A DNA stretch of 64,000 nt from Endomychus coccineus (Eukaryota > Arthropoda > Insecta > Coleoptera > Endomychidae), in assembly GCA_958510875.1 (NCBI GenBank), contig OY294067.1, positions 248,945,736 through 249,009,735 of the forward strand, read 5' to 3'. Below the pieces are notes generated by a model. The model saw only the letters and a program-made list of their open reading frames with translations, was not told where the DNA came from and did no database searches. The first letter of the stretch is position 1. Each line of letters starts with the position of its first letter. The translations under genes and the position numbers were made by a program. Of this stretch, positions 1-11,164 are shown piece by piece.

Positions 1-129
1 ATGTTGTTCCATTATTTATAAATAATATATAAATTATAATACCCCAATCCCTGAGTAGATAAGCATTCTGAAGAAATGGCTTTCCATTGTCCCCGGTACA
101 AACTGCACAGAATACGTGATCCTTACGTC

Positions 130-380
130 TTTATGTATGGAGCAAAATTATCTAACTCTTGACCAATATTTTTCTAAGCAAACTTGAGACCTCCTTAAAA
201 AGAAAATTAAATCAGTTTCCAAAAGGTTGGTATAGATATGTTGATGATATTTTCGTAATTATGAGTAAATATTTTTATTCTCATGGGTTTTTGAACACGC
301 TTAATAGCCAATTTGATTCACTGAAATTTACTATCGAAATAGAAACAGATAAGTTTCGTTTCCTTGATATAGTGTTATAT
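130..380 (+). pseudogene. Penelope-like element reverse transcriptase fragment
   Basis: The translation shows FLSKLETSLK, the RT palm motif GWYRYVDDIFVIM with catalytic YVDD, FLNTLNSQFDSLKFTIE and FLDIVLY. These are the order and spacing of motifs C to E in Penelope-like element (PLE) reverse transcriptases. A frameshift near 150 separates it from a degenerate MGxxLSxx block just upstream. The piece is truncated on both sides and no GIY-YIG endonuclease follows, so it is a dead relic. The family (A, B or C in this window) could not be assigned. Confidence 0.75.
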
Positions 381-1751
381 TGTATCCACAGTGTGAACTC
401 TTTAATAGCTTATTAATAATCATATTTAATGCTATTACAATAAATCGCAAAAAGTGATCTGATAACTAAGATTGTACGAATATTTTCATAATTTGTCGGG
501 GAGTATCAATAAGAATGTTTTTCTAATATCTTGTTAGTGTCTATTTGTCCATTAAAAACCTGTTCGGTTTGTTACGGAGAATGTCGCTATGTTGAACGAC
601 TGGCGGGTTACACGACAAACGAATCATTGGGAATAACCATCCTTTGATTAAACTTTAAGTTTCATTTAAAGACTCTTATTATTATACAGAAAACTCACTA
701 ACGTACGATTTTGATAACAGACGCCGGAAGTTCTAAAAATACATACGGAATAGCAAATAGATATCACGCTTCACAGTGTCGATATATTCATTCATAAAGA
801 AAATTGAATAAACTGTTATAACTTATATTGAATTCCCACGCGGCTACAAGCTCGACTTCGGAGAACATTACAACATAGGAAATGGAAATGAATGTAAATG
901 CGACTGCAAACGAATATGAAATATGGATATTATGAGAATATTGACTAACATAATAGAGTTTTAATCTGCGGGTTTTAACTGAACCTCATTTTGATATTCT
1001 AAGTTCTCATGTCTTAGTAGCCATAAATAGGCCCTAAACTGAAATTCAGTAACAACGTGGTCTACTTTTATAGACGGTGCAGTGAAATGGGTATTGGACC
1101 CGTAAATCCTTGGGAAATGGATCGATTTTGGTAGGACAAAGTGCATTCTCTTCAGATTGTCTTCAGAAAAAAAGTTGACCACAAATAAAGTTGCGAAAAT
1201 TGTTTATATTGTTTATAAACAATAAATAAACAATTTAATTAGCTTTAATTTTGAGATTACATAAAAATTTTTAAAATATGCAAAATTTGAACGTTTTTGA
1301 TTGGATAAAGAATATTTTTTGTTATAAACAATTTATTTATTAACAAAATATATTAATTCGACCAAAACCCCGACTTAAGGGTCGTTTTCGGATAATTTTG
1401 ACATTTTGAGTTCGATTTTATCGTCAATATCGTCGAATGTACATCCACAATTTGCTAATTTGTTATATACGAATTTGACCAAAATGTCGAGTTTATAGTC
1501 GTTGTCGGACAATTTTGGCTTCCTCAGTACGATTTTATTGCTATTATGGTCTTTAGATCCCTTCTCATGGAAATTTTTAAGTGCGAAGAAGAAAAAATAA
1601 GGAAAATTTTGATATTTTAGTATGACAAAGTATCAATAAACAATAAACATATATAAAATTAAACATATTAATTTTTTAAGGAGGTATGAGAGAATTGTTA
1701 TGGACAATATATACATAAAAATACTAATAAAGATTCTTGACCCAGTATGAA
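381..1751. other. AT-rich stretch with a diverged tandem repeat; no gene recognised
   Basis: No coding sequence is recognised; a 73-codon open frame at 961-1182 on the minus strand resembles nothing I know. Two diverged copies of a unit of about 115 bp lie at roughly 1354-1430 and 1468-1545, both running GACCAAAA, then GTCG, GGA(T/C)AATTTT and CGATTTTAT. Short AT palindromes built on TTTATAAACAATAAATAAAC are found near 1200-1345. Confidence 0.5.
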
Positions 1752-1809
1752 TTATATATAAAAATTCTTGGGAAATAGGTCACAATAACACGCTGTTTTA
1801 AATTTTTTT

Positions 1810-1851
1810 GTCTTTACGTACGTTTCGGTCTCACGACCATCATCAGAAGAC
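1810..1851 (-). ncRNA. Hammerhead ribozyme motif, PLE-A left arm
   Basis: Read on the minus strand this 42-nt site has the full hammerhead layout. Stem I is GTCTT pairing with the closing AAGAC. CTGATGA is the first core segment, stem II is GGTC-GTGA-GACC, GAAA is the second core segment, stem III is a minimal C-GTAC-G, and TA precedes the cleavage position. No core base is changed. Hammerheads with very short stem III are known in Penelope-like elements, where they may act as dimers. Cleavage itself is inferred. Confidence 0.8.
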
Positions 1852-2193
1852 TCACTATGTAAAAATAAAAAAAGGGGTTTATTAAAACTAATTATATCAC
1901 AAGCGTCCAAATCGAACAAATTTAATTTCAATCAAAAGAAACCACGCCGTCGAAACGAACCGAGCCACGAATAATCGAAATTGTATCGTCAATATTAAAG
2001 TATAAAAATTCTTTTGTAGTAAGAATCGGCTATTCAGTAATATTCTCAAAATGTGGTATTCTCACATCAACTGAAGACGAAGTCATTTGTCGAGTACCTA
2101 CCCTCGACCCAGATGTGTAATTTATGAGATACTTAGAAGGTTGATACATTAAATGGCCATAAATATAGCACAAGAAATAATAACTTAGAAAAT

Positions 2194-2361
2194 TCCACCG
2201 CCCTTGCTAAGCACTGCTTTGATTATAACCATCAATTCGATTACAAAAATGTTAATATCTTAACTAAGGAAACCAATTATTATAAAAGATCTATCCTGGA
2301 GATGATTCACATAAAACGGGATTCCAAGTCTGTAAACCATAGGCTGATACACAAAATCTAA
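2194..2361 (+). pseudogene. PLE-A GIY-YIG domain C-terminal fragment
   Basis: An open stretch of 55 codons ending in TAA reads TALAKHCFDYNHQFDYKNVN, then YYKRSILEMIHIKRD and NHRLIHKI. It is the C-terminal half of the GIY-YIG-type endonuclease domain of Penelope-like elements, with the HxxxxNHxFD and RxxLEMIHI signatures. The GIY and YIG strands, the linker and all of the RT are missing. A near-identical peptide ends the larger PLE-A copy at 25752, linking both loci to one family. Confidence 0.8.
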
Positions 2362-2781
2362 GTCATATTTATACTAATTTGATTAAATAATCTCTTGCAA
2401 ATTCCTAATACGTCTTTACAATTGTTGAAAATGTTTTTAAGAAGAATGCGTTGTAGTAATATTCCAGTACAGGTCTGAACCTTCTAAGTATCTCATAAAT
2501 TACACATCTGGGTCGAGGGTAGGTACTCGACAAATAACTTCGTCTTCAGTTGATGTGAGAATACCAACATGAACTTATACATTTTGAGAATATTACTGAA
2601 TAGCGGATTCTTACTACAAAAGAATTTTTATACTTTAATATTGACGATACAATTTCCATTATTCGTGGCTCGGTTCGTTTCGACGGCGTGGGCTCATTTG
2701 ATTGAAATTAAATTTGTGCGATTTGGACGCTTGTGATATAATTAGTTTTAATATACCCCTTTTTTTATTTTTACATAGTGA

Positions 2782-2823
2782 GTCTTCTGATGATGGTCGT
2801 GATACCGAAACGTACGTAAAGAC
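2782..2823 (+). ncRNA. Hammerhead ribozyme motif, PLE-A right arm
   Basis: This is the inverted partner of the site at 1810-1851. GTCTT, CTGATGA, GAAA, the minimal stem III and the closing AAAGAC are all kept. One change in stem II (GATACC instead of GAGACC) creates a mismatch. It lies downstream of the PLE ORF in the same orientation. Confidence 0.75.
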
Positions 2824-2939
2824 AAAAAAATTTAAAACAGAGTGTTATTGTGACCTATTTCCCAAGAATTTTTATACATAATAATACTACATATTTTATG
2901 GATTGTGTCCATATATATCTGAAACAGCTCTAACAAAAT

Positions 2940-4165
2940 GGAGAGTAGTTATCTTTTGTTGTTCCAAATCTAACAATATTCTTTGCAAAAAATTGTCTCC
3001 TAATTGTGGCTGAGTTTTTAAATTTACAAGTAGAGAATTTTAACAAACCATCCATGAAATAAAAAATATTCGGTGAACTATAATAGAAAGAATTATTTAA
3101 ATGAGAGTGAAAGAACTCGCAAGCGTTCGTGGTTTTATTTAGAGTTGAAGAAGCTTCAGCCTAAATGTGGGGTGGAAAAGTGGCTTCGTTATATATAAAA
3201 TAATCCACCAAATAATCAGCAAAAACCGTTAACTTATTGTCACTTGGTTTTATCCCAAGGAACGCAAAAACAAACAAATCGCTTACGAGATTTGGATATA
3301 TAAATACAATACCAAAACAAGAACGAACCCACTTTCCAGTTTCACAATTTTTGTTTTTATAGTCACCACTTAACCCCAACTTTTGTATTTTACGCCACCA
3401 AAACTGAGTGAGATGGAAGCGGCAACCAATAATTGTAACGTTATTTCGCACTTTACGAACTGCATTATGAATGACAATTTCAAAATCAACCACTATTTCT
3501 CTGGAATAAAACTTAAGTTGTTGAGAGAACAAATAAACTTATTTTCTTCCAAACAGAGTCTATAAGTTTCTTCTGATTTGTTTTTCAGTAAATTTAACAC
3601 CAGCCGTATATAGTGTCCATTTACGTAACCATGTATGGTGAATAGTTGTGTGAAACATTTTGTGCAGTATTGGAATGTGCCATCCATTTATATAAAACTC
3701 GACTGACAAAAAAATTTCAAATTTGTTTGTCAGCTAAAACTTACAATTTCATTTCGGAAATGATAATCCAGAACAAAATTTTCCTCTCTTGACGTTTTGT
3801 ACGAATGTCCCGGGAAGTCGATGTTTCTGAAGAAAAATCTGAGGGAAAATCATTTGAAGCTAATTCTTTATGCAATATTTTAGTTGGTCTTTCTGTAGAT
3901 TCTACTGCTTTTCTTTTGGAGACAACATTAAGAACTTGTCTACCAATTTTTTCTTCAGCTTCATGATTATGTTGATTTTTTGATGTTTTTAGAGCAAAAC
4001 TAGCCGATTCCCCAATGGTATACACATAAACCTTACATTTAGGTCATGTGATGCGCCTCCAAACAGTTTCATTAGTTGAAGATCGATGTTTAGAAAACTT
4101 ATAATTTTCGTACACTATTTGTGTGTTTCCGCAATCACTAATAATTTCTTTCACAAACACATTTT
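2940..4165 (-). pseudogene. MULE transposase with FLYWCH finger, decayed
   Basis: On the minus strand, from high to low coordinate: a degenerate FLYWCH-type zinc finger (YENYKFSKHRSS, then ETVWRR and the HNHE end near 3975), and a linker QVLNVVSKRKAVESTERPTK. The MULE transposase core follows, with MDGTFQYC (first acidic residue), EIVVDFEIVIHNAVR (second acidic residue), IGCRFHLTQFWWRKIQKLGL, and FADYLVDYFIYNEATFPPHI. A degenerate tail reads NACESFHSH-like and FHGW across a frame change below 3161. Several frameshifts and an in-frame stop make it non-functional. Transposases with this FLYWCH plus DDE layout are widespread in insect genomes. No terminal inverted repeats were located. Confidence 0.8.
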
Positions 4166-4169
4166 AAAT

Positions 4170-6186
4170 TTTGAAAAGAATGTTAACCATTACTTGTTAG
4201 CACATATAAGACGAAAAAAATAATGATTTTAAGTTTGGAAACAAGACTCTGTCCAGCTTTAATAAGCAATAAATATTCGATTATCCGTAATGATCAACAT
4301 CCACCCATTTTTTCTGTTCGCACCAAAGGAAGCCCTGTGTGTCGAGTTTCAGGCACCCTTAAAATTTAACTGAGACCTTGACCAGTTCGCTTAATCAAAT
4401 TGTGACGATTATCATGTCGTCCAATGTAACGACTACAAATAAATAGTACAGCCAAAAATCAATTTCATGCAAATAACGGGATAGGTCATTATTTGTATCA
4501 CTAATAATGTATCTATTCATTGATCTAAAGACCGATAACCGCGTTCATTGTCCTGATACACTCGTCACTGTTATCGATACTACGGATTGGCAAGTAAGTA
4601 TGGAAAGTGACGAAGACATTTCACTGAGTTGTCTCACCCGGAGGGCCGTTGCCCTGATAAAAAGCCTTGGGATGTGTGTTTTCAACAACTGGCAACACTA
4701 ACAAACATTTTCCATCAGGTCCATTTACCCTACTAAATTAACTGGCCATCTCCAAGAAATTGCCCCGAAAAAAAACCTTGGCCCCAGGTGCAAATGTATA
4801 AAAATTACATACTTTCCAATAATATACACTCCGAAAAAGTATTCGTGCAATAAGAAAATTCGAAACTTGAGATGGCTGTGTCCTGAGAATACACGATTCG
4901 GCCTGTGAGAGCTATTGTACATTAAACCTTTCCCCACCAATATACAGTAGTGCCAAGATGTTTTCGTTTAGGCCCACCATATCACTCCAGCTCCTGGACT
5001 ATAATAGCAGACAATCTCCAAGACATCCTACCTTGCATCCTACTCAATTTGATAAGTACGAGTATATATGCATAGCGATTCCTCTGATGGTACGACCATG
5101 CCACGTGAATATAGTCTCATCCATTTGTTGCTCTATATTCTGGAATAAATCTAATAATTGGCGAGATTTTATTGAGCATAATCTTGTAAAGACACAAACA
5201 AAAATGTTCAGATCAAATGTTTACCCGAATGAATAATAATTCTGACAATTTTGAATCTTAAGCAAATTAAATAAAGTACGTTTCGTGGATAGCATATTAT
5301 ATTAGCTCGTCACACCTTTTATAATTTCGCATCGAATTTCGCTTTCATTACTTACTCTACAAAATTATTAAAGTCTCGTGTGCAGTTAAAATGCACACAT
5401 TATATTTATAGACATATCACGTTCTTGAGTTCAATGCGCCTCAGCAGTCTAGAATCGCTGAAGACTTTTTTCTAGTAGTTCTAGATATTTCTAAGTAGGA
5501 TTTGTTCAGGTTACAATGAATTAAACTATCGCGAGTTGAGCTAAGAGATTATTGGTTCTTGAATAGGATATTTGATTGCATCGATCAAATCAGATACCTG
5601 CTTTGAACAACATTTTAAGACCCATTTTTAACATTTTTACTGATAACACTTATGAAGTCAACTATCGAATCCACTTTTTTGAACATTTTGCTAAACATTG
5701 TTATAACATTCATTGCGTAGACTATCATTCTGAAATGTTTTCGTATCGTATTCAAGGATCGTTGCCCCTCAGGATATTGATCTGAATCTACTAGTGGGAA
5801 AGGGAAAAAACTACCTTTCTATCTCTCTATTTTGAATTGGTTATTTTTAGATTCAATTCAGGATAACATAGATTTTCCGATGTGGATAACGCTATTACTT
5901 TTAGAATGGCAAGTATACTCTGCATTTGCCACTTGTTATACGCAAAATATTTGATGGAAAAAAAGTTTGATCCATTTAAAAAAAAATACTTTGTCGTATA
6001 TTCATATCAACTTGGCTGAAAATGGTTGAAAATCAAAGTTAACGGTCAAGAATTTGTCGCTTTTTATCACTGACTCGAGACATCTGCGCTAATTATTTGC
6101 GAAAAAAATAATTGTTTCATTCCAGTACTTCCAAATAGTAAAAAAAAAGGGGAGCTAATAATGATTTTTAACCTAGCACTGAATTA
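4170..6186. other. No gene recognised
   Basis: This stretch is AT-rich with scattered short open frames (for example 4507-4701, 4958-5236 and 5576-5785). None resembles a known family or has exon-like boundaries in a protein I recognise. No inverted or tandem repeat stands out. It is probably old intronic or intergenic sequence. Confidence 0.4.
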
Positions 6187-6188
6187 TA

Positions 6189-7427
6189 CCGGGTGTCCCA
6201 GGTTTTAGTAGCAGAACTTCAATAGTCGATAGAAAATTTGATTTTGAGAAAAAAGTTCCCATTAACATATATGCACAGACGCTTAATTTTTGAGTTATTG
6301 AGTGTTGAATTTTATAAAAAATTTCCTAATTTTGTTTGTATCTCCGAAGATAATCAAGATGTCTGGATGAAATTTGATACTGTGGATGCGTAGATGTATT
6401 ACCACATTTGCACTTAATTTGAGAGCGGTATTACTCCCAGTAGCGTAGATATAGGAATTTAATAACAATAAATAGACCCGAAAAATGTTATCGCCCTGTA
6501 AATACTACTTTTCAGGAATAACCTTTGATTTAGAATTCAAATTTGAACAAATGAGGTCTCCTGATATTTCCTTGTACATGGTACCGTTTCACGGCAAATT
6601 CAATTTTTGTGTTTAATTACCACCACCATGAAAATCGGGTGAAAATTGAAAAAAGAGGAACTTTAAATTAAACAGTGTCGTTGAGTGACAAAAATTAGAT
6701 AAGCTGTCTTTTCTAATCTCTACAGCGACACATTGCAAAGAAAGGCCGAATAACTGATTTTTATTTCCAAAAATGTTTAAGCCCGATAAATACAATGTAC
6801 TTTAATTTATAGTAAGTTCACCAACAAGAGTAAACAAGACACCATTTTCTAAATTTTGTGTATTAGTTTTGGAATAATTGTTCAAAATGATTCCCATTCT
6901 CTCACGTACATAGTACACAACGTCGTACAATAGATTTTCTAACTTCAACGAGAACCTTTTTCCAATTTTCACTCGATTTTCATGGTGGTGGTAATTAATC
7001 ACAAAAATTTGTTGTGAAACGGTGCCAGATACAACGAAATATCAAGAGACTTTATTTGTATTGATTTAAATTCTGCATCAAAATTTGTTACTAAAAAGTA
7101 ACCTTTACATGGTGATAACACTGATAACACTTTTCGGGTCAATTTATTGTTATTAAATACATATATCTACGCCACTGGAAGCAATACTGGTCTCAAATTA
7201 TGTGCAAATGTGGTAACCTATCCTAGTATCCACGGTACCAAATTTCTTCGATACGTCTTGATCATCTTCGGAGATACAAACAAAATTGAGAAATCTTTTA
7301 TAAAATTCAACACTTAACACTCTTAAAAATTAAGCGTCCGTGCATATATGTTAATAGGAACTTTTTTCTCAAAATCAAATTTTCTATCGACTGTTGAAGT
7401 TCAGCTACTAAAACCTGGGACACCCTG
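6189..7427. mobile_element. TA-flanked foldback element with arms of about 460 bp
   Basis: The ends are CCGGGTGTCCCAGGTTTTAG and its complement CTAAAACCTGGGACACCCTG, each flanked by TA. The inverted similarity continues for about 460 bp on both sides, to roughly 6650 and from roughly 6950. Paired landmarks include AAAAATTAAGCGTC, GATACAAACAAAAT, a CTACGCxACTGG block and ACCACCACCATGAAAATCG. The 300-bp centre has no recognisable coding sequence. The CAGGGTGTCC-type end and TA duplication are typical of the IS630-Tc1-mariner group, so it is probably a non-autonomous member. Confidence 0.85.
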
Positions 7428-7429
7428 TA

Positions 7430-7520
7430 TATAAATTCTCGGGAAATAGGACACACTAGCACATATGCTTATTTTCGTCTTTACGTACATTTTGGTCTCA
7501 CGACCATCATCAGAAGACGT
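7430..7520 (-). repeat. PLE-A terminal arm fragment
   Basis: AAATTCTCGGGAAATAGGAC followed by the hammerhead region matches the outer end of the PLE-A arms at 1752 and 22655. It abuts the right end of the foldback at 7427 and the LINE relic that follows. Confidence 0.7.
7477..7518 (-). ncRNA. Hammerhead motif with mutated catalytic core
   Basis: On the minus strand, stem I (GTCTT/AAGAC), CTGATGA and stem II GGTC-GTGA-GACC are intact, but the GAAA core box reads AAAA and the next C is T. Loss of the conserved G12 position should abolish cleavage, so this is a dead copy. Confidence 0.65.
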
Positions 7521-7529
7521 ATCAATGTA

Positions 7530-8430
7530 TAAAACACCAAGCTTTCTTGAAAAACTTCTGCCTTATAGTTTGCCGCCTAAACTTTGTCCATTACTATCGA
7601 GGATTCTCTCAGATAGGTCACTCCATGTGGTGATTGACAGAGTATTCTTCGATACAATGGCTACCAACGCTGGTGTACCAGAGGACCGGAACAGAGACAG
7701 ATTGGCGCAATTAAAGGGGATCTGGCAAAAATTTTGAAATGTGGATTTGATAATCTGGTAGAGTGTAATGCAACCAAAACTCAAGTTTGCATCTTCTTCA
7801 GGAAGACGGATCCCACAATCCTAAATATGATGATGTCAAGTACAACTATTCATATAAAGTCTTCCATATTCATGTTCGGGATCACCATCAACAGCATCCT
7901 CTCATGGCACGATCGTATGAGGTACATTGCGAAAGCCGCTTCACAAAAACTTGGTTTTCTATTTCGTGCCAAGAACTACTTTAAATCCCAGCAGCTCCTC
8001 ATAATCTACAAAGCACAGATCTGGCCTGTCCTGAAGTACAGTTCGCATGTTCGGAGTTTGGCTCCCAAACATACGCTGAAGCTCGTGAAGATCATCGACC
8101 TCTCTAGAATATCGTAGAAAGGTGGGAGATCTCTCCCTTTTCTATAGATATTTCCATGGTCGGTGTTCATCAGAAATCTTGTCTGTTGTATCACCACGGG
8201 AGATCTCAGATATGCAGACTAGACAAGCTCAAACTAGTCACCCCTTCATTGTCAAGCTCGAGAAGTGGCGAACTTCTTCTTATCAGACTTCTTTTTCTAT
8301 TGAACAGCGAAGTTATGAAACTATTTACCTAGTGAGGCATTTCCCTATGCCTATAACCTCTGAACACTCAAGAAAAATTCGATTACTCATCTTCTCTCCC
8401 AACATTCTTACACGATGTTCCTAGAACATT
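7530..8430 (+). pseudogene. Jockey-like LINE reverse transcriptase, deleted
   Basis: The frames carry LPYSLPPKLCPLLSRILSDR and TNAGVP, then an internal deletion removes the RT palm with its catalytic aspartates. The reading resumes with DNLVECNATKTQVCIF, SILSWHDRMRYIAKAASQKL, GFLFRAKNYFKSQQLLIIYK, an altered RPVLEY box (WPVLKYSSH) and GDLSLFYRYFHGRCSSE, followed by HPFIVKLEKWRTSSYQTSF. Order and wording fit the RT thumb and C-terminus of Jockey-type non-LTR retrotransposons. Frameshifts at about 7735 and 8115 and the deletion make it dead. Related pieces lie at 9240-9580 (minus), 21110-22510 and 59281-59440. Confidence 0.8.
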
Positions 8431-9239
8431 ATAGGTTTCTCTCGTGTAGTCAAAGTGAAAAGAAAAGTATATCAATTAAGACTTTAGAAAAATGTTTTCT
8501 ACGGAATAAATTTACGCCTAATTCACACAATGTTTGAACATGTAGTATTTCCAGTAAATTTGATGTTAACAGTAAAGGTCGATGTCCAATGGACTCTCAG
8601 TGGCATATATTTGCTTTCCTTCCGATGAACATGTGTCTACTCAATTCATTAACCCGTCAAACTCAGACTTAGTCAGACTTAAGCCGGTCCCACGTAAAAA
8701 GCGATTATAACCTGGACTATAGCGTCTTAGGTGTGTATAGAGCTTCATTCAACATTGCAATCACAAGATTATATTATCATTTTAAGTGCATCGACATCAA
8801 CTCATTAGTAAGGCGTAATATTGAATAAGTTATTTCAGAACTGTTAATTACTTCCAACGATAAAAGTGAGACTCACATCAATCTGTAACATCAACTTACT
8901 AATAAATGTTCCCACTCATGAAGCTTTTCACTGAAATTCTTATGAAGTCTAGTATCTAATTATCTCCGATGATAGGATGTGAAATTAAGATGTATAATGT
9001 TCATTCATTCTCATGTTTCTTGGAAAATAGTTTCTGAGCTTTCTTATCCCTAACCTTGATATAAATTTCCCACAAATCTGCTTATAGTCTCCAATTTCAT
9101 TTTGCAAACCAGAATGTAACAATTAAAACATTTCATAATGCTGTGAACATGGTACCAGTTATTTCAAGAGGCTTTCTATTCAGTTTATCAGGCGCAAAAC
9201 TTGAAATGTTTTTGCCTTTATTTTGCCAATCTTTTGTTT
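8431..9239. other. LINE 3' trailer, then no gene recognised
   Basis: The first about 60 bp (TTTCTCTCGTGTAGT) match the 3' end of the Jockey-like relic seen again at 59410. The rest is AT-rich, with no coding sequence or repeat that I recognise. Confidence 0.4.
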
Positions 9240-9580
9240 TTTTTTTCAATATTTTGACTACACAAGGAAAACGTTTGAAGAAAATCGTGAGAGCCAGCGG
9301 TGGAATCTTGGGAAAGGATATCTGCATTGGAATTTCTCTTAGAAGTTTGTAGGTTATAGATTTGAGGAAAAGCCTGAATAGCCAAAGGAGTTCTACAACT
9401 TGGCCGTTTGATAGAAAAATTAAGTCTGGTAGGAAGAAGTTCGGCAGATCTAATCTTCACAATAAAAGGATGACTAAGCTCGTCTAGTCCGCCTACATGA
9501 ATGAAAACGTATCATGGAAATATTTATAGAAAAAGGAGAGATCGCCCACGTTTCTACGATGTTTTAGGGAACTCAGTGAC
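9240..9580 (-). pseudogene. Jockey-like LINE C-terminal fragment, antisense
   Basis: Read on the minus strand from 9580: HRRNVGDLS and FYKYFH equivalents, then RSAELLPTRLNFSIKRPSCR and TPLAIQAFPQIYNLQTSKRN. This corresponds to the RTSSYxxSFFPRTxRLWNSLP plus FPxxYNLQxFK end of Jockey-type LINEs. At least two frame changes are needed. It is the same family as 7530-8430 but in the opposite orientation. Confidence 0.65.
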
Positions 9581-9756
9581 TTCGTAAGTCAGACAACAAC
9601 AACTAAACGAATACTTCCATGGGCGGACTGAGATCAATCTGGCCCAACGGCCATATAGGTATGAGTGGCTTTTGTAGCTTACAAATATGACACTCATAAC
9701 AAAAACAAGTATACACCACCCCAATGCAATTATATAGTGAACAAAAAAGGTTCCTT

Positions 9757-10313
9757 AGTGGACCCCCGGTAATCTGGCCCCTGTCTAATCCGGCACCCCC
9801 TGTAATCCGACATGGTCTGGCTTTGCAATGGGCTGAAGAGAAATGGTGCATCCTACAACGATCTTCTACTTTTGAGAAGACTGAGGGACAAAGCTTTAAT
9901 CTCGCGTTTCAACAATTTAAATGTTCTTAAATTGATTGATTCATAATTTTTGATTATTTTAGTATGTACATTTGTTTGTACACAATTATTTCCTAATGTA
10001 AAGTTATTGCATATTTTTTGTAAGTTCTATAGCATTAATGACGTTAATTTTATAATAAAATGTAAGCTCTCTATTGTGTTGTATAATTTACTAAATTTGA
10101 CATACATAATGAAGTATGATTTGTACTCCAGAGTACATATATATATATAACATATAGAATCTTATCATTGGATCTGTAATTTGTCGGATTACAAGGTACT
10201 CTTTTGTAAAACGTTCCGGACTATAGGGGATCTTAGGCAGTACTTTATAATCCGACAAATTCGATAGTCCGACACTGCCCTGCAAAATGTTTGTCGGATT
10301 ACCGGGGGTCCAC
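9757..10313 (+). mobile_element. Internally deleted pogo/Tigger-like element
   Basis: The ends GTGGACCCCCGGTAATC and GATTACCGGGGGTCCAC form a perfect 17-bp inverted repeat. Further inside, both ends carry repeated AATCCGACA blocks. Near the left end (about 9815-9950) the frames read LALQWAEEK and, after a shift, GASYNDLLLLRRLRDKALIS followed by RFNNLNVLKLIDS and a stop. That is the form of a pogo/Tigger transposase C-terminus. The DDD catalytic domain is gone. TA precedes the left end; the right flank is ATA, so the exact duplication is uncertain. Confidence 0.7.
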
Positions 10314-10969
10314 ATATGGCAACGAAAACATTCAATCACCTACCTTCCTCAATAAAAAGAATAATTTTTCCTAAACATTTTTAAAATTGAGGTAAGAAAT
10401 TATTTTCAATGCCACGTTTATTACGATACTAGAGAAGTCTTCAATGACCACATATTAACCTGTTTTATTATCATAGCCATCAAAATTTTCTTCCTTTTAT
10501 TATTAATATTCACTACTCATTATTTCACGAAAAACTAACTTATGCAAACATCGATTACTAATTATACATATTGTGTAATTGCCTATATGTATGTGAAATC
10601 TCGAACTGCATACTACAGTTCTCAATAGCTCACATGAGCTTCAGCATACATGAAAATCATCCCATTGAAAAAAGTATATTATAACTGTATCATTAATATA
10701 ATATTTTCGATATCACTAAACATGCTATTGACACGACCATAGCCTGTATTGTAATTATGAAGATTATTGATGACCAGCTGATAAACCTGGCATTGTCTAA
10801 GCTACAGAATCGAAGAATATTTTACCCCACAGTATGTTTTCCATACAGTATTTGTACTATGTGTGCAGGAACACCTAGCGATAACGGCCGCTTCATGGCC
10901 TCTAAAGTTTAGTTGAGATTGCTATGTTCACTTACACTTTTACGTTACCATATAATGAAATTTATAAAT

Positions 10970-10970
<1 letters not shown>
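10314..10970. other. No gene recognised
   Basis: AT-rich sequence with no open frame, repeat or motif that I can assign. Confidence 0.4.

Positions 10971-10971
<1 letters not shown>

Positions 10972-11053
<82 letters not shown>
10972..11053. repeat. (TA)n microsatellite
   Basis: An uninterrupted run of alternating A and T, about 82 bp, just before the Copia gag relic. Confidence 0.95.
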
Positions 11054-11058
<5 letters not shown>

Positions 11059-11164
11059 GTTTCATTGAATGTGTCATTCATTTTCTGAGTACGATTTCCT
11101 GATGAATTACAACAGGTGCAAGGCCCAGATCACCAAAACATTCGAGATACTGTCGGTGTGAAAA

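Larger units (their letters stand above)
1752..2880. mobile_element. Deleted PLE-A copy with inverted terminal arms
   Basis: Two arms of about 390-400 bp, roughly 1752-2142 and 2475-2880, are inverted copies of each other. Both start from the shared outer sequence AATTCTTGGGAAATAGGTCA. Between them lies only the last part of a PLE protein (2194-2361). Each arm carries a hammerhead motif about 60 bp from its outer end. The same outer-end sequence recurs at 7430, 22655 and 28318. PLEs are known to be flanked by pseudo-LTRs in direct or inverted orientation, so I read this as a PLE that has lost its reverse transcriptase, leaving arms plus the 3' end of the ORF. Confidence 0.8.
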
